Shown here in pieces: positions 34,841 through 43,879 of a stretch of DNA of 56,145 nucleotides. Source of the stretch: an uncultured Bacteroidales bacterium (GTDB lineage: Bacteria; Bacteroidota; Bacteroidia; Bacteroidales; FEN-979); the NCBI GenBank assembly GCA_903845055.1, contig CAIMWF010000097.1, forward strand, positions 1-56,145, read 5' to 3'. Both the position numbers and the translations under genes were made by a program. The first letter of the stretch is position 1. Each line of letters opens with the position of its first letter. A model generated the notes under the pieces. It was not told the DNA's origin. It saw only the letters and a list, made by a program, of their open reading frames with translations, and did no database searches.

Positions 34841-35953
34841 CTACGGTGCCAGGATGAATTTCCGGGTAATAGTCTGGGATCCCGATTTCAAAACACAGAA
34901 GTACACACCTGGTTCCAGGTTACGCGCGGTCCATTTGATTTTATGATCCCCTTCACTGAGCCTCTCGCTGATTACGGAATCGCGCAGGCCGCCATTGCTG
35001 TCGTATATGGAGAGGTTTACCGACAGGTTGTTATCAGGGACAAATACCCTGAAAGTGGTTGTTTGCCTGACAGGATTTGGGAATACCATTAACAGTGCTG
35101 GCTGATCGGGGGAGACCGGTTCCCCGATGGCGTTAGGGTACATCCGCGGACTGCCGGCCTGGACCCAGGCGGTATAAATCAGGCTGGCAAGTGCATCCGA
35201 GGCGTTGCGCATCATCAGGATCGTGAAATTGCCCGATTTCAGCCAAAGAGACTGGTAATAGGCATCCGTTCCGACACTTCCCGCGGTACGGGCGTAAGTG
35301 TCGGCAAGCAGGACACTGTCGACATATTTATAATCCGTGTAGAGGTAATTAAAAATGAATGCAGTGATATCGGGTATAAAGACTGCTGAGTCGGCCGGGT
35401 AAACGATCTGTGCCGCATACCTTCCAACCATCGTTGACTCGTAGCGGGAATGAACACCCGATTGCCCCGAATACTGGCCGTCGTAATTCCTTGTGATATG
35501 CAACGGCATGTGGCCGTCGCCTATGTAATGTCCGAGGTCGGCGGCAAACAGGGCCGATTTGTTCCAGTCGCCCCGTTTAAAACATTCCCTTACCGAATCG
35601 AAGGTGGCGATGGTGGCCCAGGGGAGGATTCCCTGTTCCGTCACAAACGAATGACCATGCCTGGCAACGTTGGTGTCATATACCTGGGCGATGAAACCCG
35701 ACAGAACGAATTCAGGGTAATTATCAATGTCGATGTAATGCCTGGGAGCCTCCAGTGGATCCTGTGATTTCCTGTTATCCGCCTCAGATGCATTGTTTGT
35801 GACGACCGTGGTCCACGAGGGCTTCAGGAACGACATCCGGGCAGGCAGGCAGGCCGCCATGTTCTGGTTTATTTTCTTGTGCCCGACCGATCCCCATGAC
35901 GACAGGAACAGGCATAACAGGATGAGGGGAACGGGGCTGAGGATTTTTTTCAT
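34841..35953 (-). CDS. Secreted S1/P1-type nuclease or zinc phospholipase C with T9SS tail
   Basis: 370 residues. Signal peptide (LSPVPLILLCLFLSS) followed at once by WGSVGHKKINQ; in S1/P1 nucleases the mature N-terminal Trp binds zinc. Further zinc-type segments are HYIDIDNYPEF and LGHYIGDGHMPLHITRNYDG. The last ~80 residues (VFPNPVRQTTTFRVFV to RKFILAP) are a T9SS type A sorting domain, so it is exported across the outer membrane. Nuclease and phospholipase C members share the fold; which applies is not decided. It overlaps the SirB1-type gene by four bases. Confidence 0.8.
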   Translation of the reverse strand: MKKILSPVPLILLCLFLSSWGSVGHKKINQNMAACLPARMSFLKPSWTTVVTNNASEADNRKSQDPLEAPRHYIDIDNYPEFVLSGFIAQVYDTNVARHGHSFVTEQGILPWATIATFDSVRECFKRGDWNKSALFAADLGHYIGDGHMPLHITRNYDGQYSGQSGVHSRYESTMVGRYAAQIVYPADSAVFIPDITAFIFNYLYTDYKYVDSVLLADTYARTAGSVGTDAYYQSLWLKSGNFTILMMRNASDALASLIYTAWVQAGSPRMYPNAIGEPVSPDQPALLMVFPNPVRQTTTFRVFVPDNNLSVNLSIYDSNGGLRDSVISERLSEGDHKIKWTARNLEPGVYFCVLKSGSQTITRKFILAP

Positions 35954-36819
35954 TCAAAAGCGGTTAAAAGGTTTTCCAGGTCTTCGGTTTTATCGTGGTT
36001 TCCATGTTGGTTGCATGAACTGATCAGGTTATTGATCAGCAAACGGATGATCATTGCATTGGAGCAAGGTGTGAAAAAAGATTTTTCAGGTTTTACCTTC
36101 ATCTGCTTGATGAACAGTTCAATTTCACGCCGGGTGAAAACAGTGCCGTGATTAAAGGGATTGATGTAAAACAGTATGTCATCCTCACCTGGATTTTCAA
36201 GTCCCTCTTCGGCCAGGTAGGCCAGGATGAAATGCTGTGGCAGATTGACGCCATAGACAGGCAACCCGAGTTTTCGGGAAAGGACGATGAACAGGATGCC
36301 GAGGGAAAGCGGGTTTCCCTGGCGGTTCTCGAGGAAAGTGTTGACATACGAACTCGCAATTGCATCCGTGTCACTTTTGAATCCGGAAAAATGATGAATT
36401 TCAAACAGGATGTGGTTCATCACCTTGATGTTCTCAAGGGCGGTGAGGTTTTCATGAAGTTCAATCCAGATATCCATCTTAAGCTGCTCGATCCTCATAA
36501 CGATTTCTGCCTCGTCAAGTGCCGGGTACTGTGTTTTGGTCACCAGCATGAATCCCTTCAGCAGATCATCATGGCCGAAGTTAATCCAGTTCACAAAATC
36601 AACATACAGGTTTTCCTGGTTTAATTTCCTGACAATGTCCCTGATACGCTCCTGTACAACCGGGTCGAAAGTATTCTCCAGGGTTTCTTCCAACGGACCG
36701 AGCGCGTCGGGACCGACTGAAAATATCTGATCCTGTACCAGTCTGAATACCTGTTCATCCGGCTCATCCAGCAGTTTTATCAGGGCGGTAAGGGTTGTAT
36801 TTCCGGTTGGGTTGGTCAT
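35950..36819 (-). CDS. SirB1-like transglutaminase-fold protein
   Basis: From the ATG at 36819 the product has 289 residues. HEAT-like helices (LIKLLDEPDEQVFRLVQDQIFSVGPDALG) come first, then the SirB1 domain with SYVNTFLENRQGNPLSLGILFIVLSRKLGLPVYGVNLPQHFILAY, typical of the family. The residue aligned with the transglutaminase cysteine is not a cysteine here, as in many SirB1 proteins, so a catalytic role is doubtful. The frame can start seven codons earlier at 36840. Confidence 0.8.
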   Translation of the reverse strand: MTNPTGNTTLTALIKLLDEPDEQVFRLVQDQIFSVGPDALGPLEETLENTFDPVVQERIRDIVRKLNQENLYVDFVNWINFGHDDLLKGFMLVTKTQYPALDEAEIVMRIEQLKMDIWIELHENLTALENIKVMNHILFEIHHFSGFKSDTDAIASSYVNTFLENRQGNPLSLGILFIVLSRKLGLPVYGVNLPQHFILAYLAEEGLENPGEDDILFYINPFNHGTVFTRREIELFIKQMKVKPEKSFFTPCSNAMIIRLLINNLISSCNQHGNHDKTEDLENLLTAFE

Positions 36820-36862
36820 GAACGATCCGTGTTGTTTCAATATTGATTCATTGTCAATATAT

Positions 36863-36928
36863 CCCTGTAGAGACGCACCGCAGTGCGTCTCACCCTGTAC
36901 AGACGCACCGCAGTGCGTCTCTACAGGG
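36863..36928. repeat. Two 30-bp palindromic units (REP-like)
   Basis: Units at 36863-36892 and 36893-36922 differ at only two positions. Each contains the hairpin AGACGCACCGCAGTGCGTCT. The outer arms, CCCTGTAGAGACGCAC (36863-36878) and GTGCGTCTCTACAGGG (36913-36928), are perfect inverted repeats, so the whole block can fold as one long or two short hairpins. The right end supplies the stop codon of the nucleoside phosphorylase. It may also act as a transcription terminator, although no T run follows. Confidence 0.9.
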
Positions 36929-37793
36929 TGATTTGGTCCAAAACCATTGCGATCAGGTTGTTCACAACCTGTTTATGGTCGGGATTGTATTGCCCGGTCG
37001 CCCGGTTGGCGATCAATGCACAAATGGTGACCATTTCATGCCCCATCAATGCGCCAAGTCCGTAAAGCGCTGATGTTTCCATTTCAAAATTCACAATGCG
37101 GTGACCCTTGTGGCTGAAACTCTGTAACTGGCTGATCATTTCAGGATTGGTAAGGGGAAGCCTGAGAAACCTGCCCTGAGGCCCGTAAAATCCCGGGGCG
37201 GTAACCGTGACCCCACATACGGCGTAGGGATTGAAAAGACTGATTAACCGGTCCGAACCCTTTACAAAATAGGGTTTCGAAAGGTCAGCCGGCCAGGCGG
37301 TATGGGCTGAAAAAGCATCCATGAGCTCCAGGTCAAAGATCGCGGGAGCCTCCCGGTAGAAATGAAGGAGGTTGTCCAGTCCGACTGCGTGGGATGACAG
37401 GCAGAAACTGTTGACCGGCACATCGGGCTGGATGGACCCGGAGGTGCCGATCCGTATGATGGTAAGGCTCCGTAAAACAGGATGCTGTATGCGAGTTTTA
37501 AGATCGAAATTTGCAAGGGCATCCAGTTCATGCATCACGATGTCACAGTTGTCGGTCCCGATCCCGGTCGACAGGGCGGTGATCCTTTTACAATGATAAT
37601 ACCCCGTACAGGAATTGAATTCACGATTTGAAGCCGAACAGTCAACCGATGAAAAATGGTCTGAAATTTCATGCACACGCCCGGGATCACCCACAACAAT
37701 GACCGTATCCGCAAGGTCATCGGGTTTCATACAGAGGTGGTAAACGCTGCCATCGGCATTGATGATCAGGTCCGGTTCGTTGAGTGCTGACAT
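36921..37793 (-). CDS. Nucleoside phosphorylase (uridine phosphorylase type)
   Basis: 290-residue PNP/UDP family phosphorylase that splits nucleosides with phosphate. Phosphate site in VVGDPGRVHEIS, then ALSTGIGTDNCDIVMHEL, IRIGTSGSIQPDVPVNSF and the nucleoside-binding NFEMETSALYGLGALMGHE. The sequence is closest in layout to uridine phosphorylase of Bacteroidetes; exact base preference is not certain. Its TAG stop lies within the palindromic repeat. A -7 element is 16 bases upstream of the ATG. Confidence 0.9.
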   Translation of the reverse strand: MSALNEPDLIINADGSVYHLCMKPDDLADTVIVVGDPGRVHEISDHFSSVDCSASNREFNSCTGYYHCKRITALSTGIGTDNCDIVMHELDALANFDLKTRIQHPVLRSLTIIRIGTSGSIQPDVPVNSFCLSSHAVGLDNLLHFYREAPAIFDLELMDAFSAHTAWPADLSKPYFVKGSDRLISLFNPYAVCGVTVTAPGFYGPQGRFLRLPLTNPEMISQLQSFSHKGHRIVNFEMETSALYGLGALMGHEMVTICALIANRATGQYNPDHKQVVNNLIAMVLDQITL

Positions 37794-37808
37794 GAGTTCA
37801 CTTTTTTA

Positions 37809-37816
37809 CAAAAGTA
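37809..37816 (-). promoter_or_regulatory. -7 promoter element (TACTTTTG) for the nucleoside phosphorylase
   Basis: Minus-strand TACTTTTG matches TAnnTTTG, 15 bases before the ATG at 37793. It lies within the short gap after the lipoprotein gene. Confidence 0.6.
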
Positions 37817-37832
37817 CGAAAAAACAGGAGAC

Positions 37833-38687
37833 CTATTTTTCCTGCGGGTCGATCTCCCCTGCATAACGCGTGGTGGAGTCGGGGAGGATCAGCGGCGGGT
37901 GTTTCCTGATCAGCGTTTCCATCAGGTCTCGTCTGCGGGTGTTGTCGTCTATGGCCAGACTGTATGCGTCGCTGAAATTCTTCCCGGCTTTCATCGCATT
38001 CCGTTCGATCTGTTCTTCGGCAATGGAGTATTCAGTCTCTTCGCACGAAATCTGGCCGTCAATCCAGATCTCCCCGGCCGGGATGAAATGGTAGGTTTGG
38101 TCGTTGCCGCTGAAACCGAAATCGGGGTAAATAGTCTTCCTGACCATGTAACCGTCAACGATCCACACATTGGCCCCGTTCCTCATCCCAAGCGGAACAC
38201 GGTATATTCCCCGTATACTGACGCTGTCTGGAAGGTCGCGGATCTCCCGGGTGTTGTTATAGTCGGTCGGCGAAACCTTTGGCAGTGATGCTTCGTGCCG
38301 CCGGCATACACTGTCGAATGTCCTCCTCATAACGACCTCGATGGCAAGGGATGAATCGTGCGACCGGTCGTAGGTCCACCCGTATTTGGCCATCAGATGG
38401 CGTTCATTCAGTTCATGGGCCAGGGTCAGTTCATATTCTTCACAAGAAACGGCGTGGTCAATCCAGATCTCGCCCTTCGGATTGAACAGGTAGCGTTGCT
38501 CATTGCCACCATACAGAAACGACTGGTATATTTTGTGCCTGGTTTTATAGCCGTCGACGACCCAGATTTCGTAGCCATTTTTCTTACCGGCGAAGAACCG
38601 GTAAATGCCATTTATTTTAACAGGACGATGGCATCCTGAAAAGGAAATGCACAGCAGGATGAATGCCAGATATTTAATCTTACTCAT
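37833..38687 (-). CDS. Lipoprotein with two copies of an uncharacterised domain
   Basis: 284 residues with a lipoprotein signal (YLAFILLCISFSGCH, Cys19). The mature part contains two related units, about residues 24-130 and 155-255. Shared features are GIYR, a G-x-NG-x-x-(I/V)W(I/V)VDGY phrase, IY--F--GN-Q-Y-F-P-GEIWID, then SCEE or SCEETE and a helix with E--ER. Copy one continues LAHELNERHLMAKYGWTYDRSHD, while copy two has AEEQIERNAMKAGKNFSDAYS. I do not recognise the family. It is divergent from the ABC-type membrane protein and has its own -7 element. Confidence 0.7.
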   Translation of the reverse strand: MSKIKYLAFILLCISFSGCHRPVKINGIYRFFAGKKNGYEIWVVDGYKTRHKIYQSFLYGGNEQRYLFNPKGEIWIDHAVSCEEYELTLAHELNERHLMAKYGWTYDRSHDSSLAIEVVMRRTFDSVCRRHEASLPKVSPTDYNNTREIRDLPDSVSIRGIYRVPLGMRNGANVWIVDGYMVRKTIYPDFGFSGNDQTYHFIPAGEIWIDGQISCEETEYSIAEEQIERNAMKAGKNFSDAYSLAIDDNTRRRDLMETLIRKHPPLILPDSTTRYAGEIDPQEK

Positions 38688-38708
38688 TGATTTTTAATTT
38701 TTAACCGC

Positions 38709-38716
38709 CAAAGATA
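38709..38716 (-). promoter_or_regulatory. -7 promoter element (TATCTTTG) for the lipoprotein gene
   Basis: Minus-strand TATCTTTG matches TAnnTTTG, 21 bases before the start at 38687 and 13 bases from the opposing plus-strand element. Confidence 0.6.
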
Positions 38717-38729
38717 CCTTTTCATTTGG

Positions 38730-38737
38730 TATTTTTG
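38730..38737 (+). promoter_or_regulatory. -7 promoter element (TATTTTTG) for the ABC-type membrane gene
   Basis: TATTTTTG matches TAnnTTTG, 20 bases before the ATG at 38758. It pairs with the divergent element at 38709-38716. Confidence 0.6.
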
Positions 38738-38757
38738 CATATCTAAATTGCTACTGA

Positions 38758-39624
38758 ATGACTATAACCAAAATCGTAATCAAGTTCAAATATCCCATTG
38801 CCCTCGTCCTTTCCTTCGTGCTGCTTGAAAATATAGCCTGGATCATCGAGCCTACCTTTTTCGGTAAACTGCTCGATGCGCTGATTGATAAATTTTATGA
38901 TAAGGAACAGGTAAACTACCTCATGCCCCTTGCCGTATGGATATTCGTTTACCTGCTGAACGTGCTGGGAGGGACCCTCCACCGTTTTTTCAGCGGGACG
39001 GTTTATGCGAAAATTCATGCTGATGTCGCCACCAATGTAATCGCCTATTCAACCCGGCAGGGTTACCCGATGTCGATCATGTTTGCCCGGGCCGAACTGG
39101 CCAAGGAATACATCGTTTTCCTGAAGGAGCGCCTGCCGGAGGTTACCTGGCAGCTGTCGGCCACCTTCGGGGCGGTTTTCGCCCTGTTTTTCTACGACTG
39201 GCGTATCGCGGCGGTCGCTGTCGCGGTAATCATCCCCATTGCCTTTATCAATAATATCTACAGGAAAAATGTGGTGACCCTGCAAAAACAATTGCACGAT
39301 ACCCGGGAAGACCAGTATAAGGTATTTGAAGCAGGCGAAATTTCGAAGATCCACGAGTTCTACCACAGCATGGTGCTTCCCCAGCAAAAAATTGCTAGGT
39401 GGAGTTCACTCGATTATGTGATCATCAAGGTATTGCTGATGATCATTTTCATAGTGGTGCTCTTTATTGCGGTTGACGTGGATAAATTCTCGACCGGGCG
39501 GATATATGCAATCGTGGCCTATATCTGGACCTTTATTGCTTCGACCGATTACATCCCGGGTCTCATGGAGAGCATGACGGCGGTGAGGGAATTGAATGTC
39601 AGGCTAAAGGAGGAGGTAATCTAG
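38758..39624 (+). CDS. ABC transporter six-TM domain protein without ATPase
   Basis: 288 residues containing only the membrane half of an ABC exporter: six hydrophobic stretches (YPIALVLSFVLLENIAWII, LAVWIFVYLLNVLGGTL, VTWQLSATFGAVFALFFYDW, IAAVAVAVIIPIAFI, VLLMIIFIVVLFIAV, IYAIVAYIWTFIAST) with no nucleotide-binding domain after them. The chain ends at the stop that overlaps cinA by one base, so this is not a simple frameshift in the window. Families of such stand-alone domains exist, with unknown roles. A partner ATPase is not encoded nearby. Confidence 0.8.
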   Translation: MTITKIVIKFKYPIALVLSFVLLENIAWIIEPTFFGKLLDALIDKFYDKEQVNYLMPLAVWIFVYLLNVLGGTLHRFFSGTVYAKIHADVATNVIAYSTRQGYPMSIMFARAELAKEYIVFLKERLPEVTWQLSATFGAVFALFFYDWRIAAVAVAVIIPIAFINNIYRKNVVTLQKQLHDTREDQYKVFEAGEISKIHEFYHSMVLPQQKIARWSSLDYVIIKVLLMIIFIVVLFIAVDVDKFSTGRIYAIVAYIWTFIASTDYIPGLMESMTAVRELNVRLKEEVI

Positions 39625-40898
39625 TGGTCGAAATCATCAACATCGGCGATGAACTGCTGATAGGGCAGGTCGTCAACACCAATGCATCCTGGATGGCGGA
39701 GCAGCTGAACCTGTCGGGGTTCCGCGTTAACCAGGTCACCGTGATCAGTGATTCACGCGATCATATCCTGAATGCACTTGCCGAAGCCGGATCAAGGTCA
39801 TCCATCGTACTGATCTCGGGTGGGATCGGGCCTACAAAAGACGATATCACCAAACACACCCTGTGTGATTTTTTCAATTGCAGCCTGGTTTTTAACCAGG
39901 AGGCATTTGACGACGTTAAAGACATGTTTGCCCGCCGCGGTTACCCGGTAACCGAGTTGAACCGCCAGCAGGCCGAGCTCCCTGAAAACTGCACCGGTAT
40001 TCCCAATAAACTGGGAACAGCGCGCGGTATGTGGTTTGAAAAGGGGTCGCCCGGGGGAGGCAAAACCATATTTGTATCCATGCCCGGCGTGCCTTTTGAA
40101 ATGAAGGCCATGATGACAGGGTATGTTATTCCCTGGCTGAAACAGAGGTTCATCACCCCCTTTATCTTTCACCGGACCATCCTGACACAGGGAGTCGGCG
40201 AATCCTTCCTGGCAGCGGAAATTGCCGGGTGGGAAAACGCCTTACCCGGCCATATCCGCCTTGCCTACCTTCCCCAGCCGGGAATTGTACGGTTAAGACT
40301 GACCGGTACCGGGGAAGATGAAGATATTCTTCACCGGCAGGTGGAGCGTGAGGTTGAAAAACTTGAACAGTTGATCCCGCAATATATTTTCGGGTATGAC
40401 GGAGAGACCCTTGAGGAGATTGTTGGCAGAATCCTTGCCGGGACAGGGACAACCCTCGCCACCGCCGAAAGCTGCACGGGAGGATATGTCGCACACCTGG
40501 TCACCAGTATCGCGGGCAGCTCTGCTTATTTCAAGGGTTCGGTGGTTGCCTACTCAAACAGCATCAAGGAGCAGGTGCTCGGGGTTGATCCTGACACCAT
40601 CAGGCAATATGGGGCCGTCAGCAGGGAGGTGGTCACCGCAATGGCCCTTGCTGTTCAGCGTAAATTTGAGGCTGATTATGTAATCGCCACCTCCGGTATC
40701 GCCGGTCCCGGGGGCGGCACCCCGGAAAAACCGATGGGGACAACCTGGATTGCCATCGCTTCGCCCGACGGGGTCGTTGCATCACATTACCTGTTCGGCG
40801 ACAGCCGCGACCGGAACATCCGCCGGACCGCACTCCAGGCGCTTAACCTGCTGCGGAAAAAAATAAATGCAGGGAATGCAGATAATGCAGGTAATTAG
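39624..40898 (+). CDS. cinA: CinA-like protein / NMN amidase
   Basis: 424 residues in two parts: an N-terminal molybdopterin-binding-like COG1058 domain (IINIGDELLIGQVVNTNASW, ISGGIGPTKDDITKH) and a C-terminal CinA domain (ATAESCTGGYVAHLVTSIAGSS, ATSGIAGPGGGTPEKPMGT) that deamidates nicotinamide mononucleotide. The start is GTG at 39624, within TAGTG, preceded by AGGAGG, one of the few clear Shine-Dalgarno sites here. The last ten codons (N-A-x repeats) are formed by a 9-base tandem array. Confidence 0.93.
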   Translation: MVEIINIGDELLIGQVVNTNASWMAEQLNLSGFRVNQVTVISDSRDHILNALAEAGSRSSIVLISGGIGPTKDDITKHTLCDFFNCSLVFNQEAFDDVKDMFARRGYPVTELNRQQAELPENCTGIPNKLGTARGMWFEKGSPGGGKTIFVSMPGVPFEMKAMMTGYVIPWLKQRFITPFIFHRTILTQGVGESFLAAEIAGWENALPGHIRLAYLPQPGIVRLRLTGTGEDEDILHRQVEREVEKLEQLIPQYIFGYDGETLEEIVGRILAGTGTTLATAESCTGGYVAHLVTSIAGSSAYFKGSVVAYSNSIKEQVLGVDPDTIRQYGAVSREVVTAMALAVQRKFEADYVIATSGIAGPGGGTPEKPMGTTWIAIASPDGVVASHYLFGDSRDRNIRRTALQALNLLRKKINAGNADNAGN

Positions 40899-40946
40899 GA
40901 CATTGTTTTCATTGTTTTCATTCCCTGCATTCCCTTCAGTATTTGC
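40866..40946. repeat. 9-base tandem array through the cinA stop
   Basis: Nine units in uninterrupted phase: AATGCAGGG, AATGCAGAT, AATGCAGGT, AATTAGGAC, ATTGTTTTC twice, ATTCCCTGC, ATTCCCTTC, AGTATTTGC. The first three are read as Asn-Ala-Gly/Asp triplets and the fourth holds the TAG stop of cinA. GCAGGGAAT in the first part is the reverse complement of ATTCCCTGC in the second. Confidence 0.85.
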
Positions 40947-40950
40947 ATTA

Positions 40951-40990
40951 AAAAAAAAGCGGACTCCGTTTCCGGAAGCCCGCTTTTTTT
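40951..40990. terminator. Bidirectional terminator between cinA and gdhA
   Basis: An A-rich run, GCGG-x-CT-x-C, a short loop, then the matching G-x-AG-x-CCGC and a T run. There are two internal mismatches in the stem. It serves both convergent genes, 52 bases after the cinA stop and 18 after that of gdhA. Confidence 0.8.
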
Positions 40991-41007
40991 AAATGGATGT
41001 TCGCTGA

Positions 41008-42378
<1,371 letters not shown>

Positions 42379-42448
42379 TTAATGAATTGTGTTTGAAAAA
42401 TTAAGGACGTGTGAAATAATTCACAATATTAGGTATAATTTCCGACAC

Positions 42449-42456
42449 CAAAGATA
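42449..42456 (-). promoter_or_regulatory. -7 promoter element (TATCTTTG) for gdhA
   Basis: Minus-strand TATCTTTG matches TAnnTTTG, 85 bases before the gdhA ATG, leaving a long leader. Confidence 0.55.
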
Positions 42457-42501
42457 CAAAACTTCTTATTTTTTTATTTAATGTTAAAAATTTCAAAAAC
42501 G

Positions 42502-42570
42502 TAAGAAATATACGTATATAATGATAAGTAAAATACACATAAAATGATAAGAGAAATACCTTTATGTTGA
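42502..42570. repeat. Three 23-bp direct repeats (possible operators)
   Basis: TAAG begins at 42502, 42525 and 42548, exactly 23 bases apart. Each copy has TAAG, then an AAATA-type core, and ends in TGA. Copy one also contains the perfect palindrome ATATACGTATAT (42508-42519). The spacing is close to two helical turns, as expected for binding of a protein on one face of the DNA. Confidence 0.6.
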
Positions 42571-42764
42571 TACCTGATTATCACATAGTATTCATGCGGG
42601 TCCCGGAATCTTTTGGTTTGCCTGCCCGATCCCATTGCCGTTCGGGTATAAGAGCATTCTTTTACCATTTATTTAGAACCCTTTTAAATTACATCTACCT
42701 TGTTGACATATCCTGATATTGGCATATATTTACATTTCATTGTAATCTTTAAACCGACTGTGTT

Positions 42765-43877
<1,113 letters not shown>

Positions 43878-43879
43878 CC

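Noticed and set aside
38376-38470. HELNERH in the lipoprotein as a zinc protease site
   Set aside because: The spacing does not match HEXXH and no downstream third ligand can be assigned; kept only as a feature of the duplicated domain.
42625-42646. CCCGA/TCGGG hairpin as a riboswitch or terminator
   Set aside because: A five-base stem with a 12-base loop and no T run or conserved core is too weak to call.
42474-42668. 64-codon minus-strand frame in the gdhA/hydrogenase control region
   Set aside because: AT-rich composition, overlap with the 23-base repeats and no protein-like pattern make it non-coding.
42719-42734. Sigma-54-like site (TTGGCATATATTTACA) before hyaA
   Set aside because: The -24 half fits, but the -12 GC is replaced by CA, which is essential for this sigma factor.
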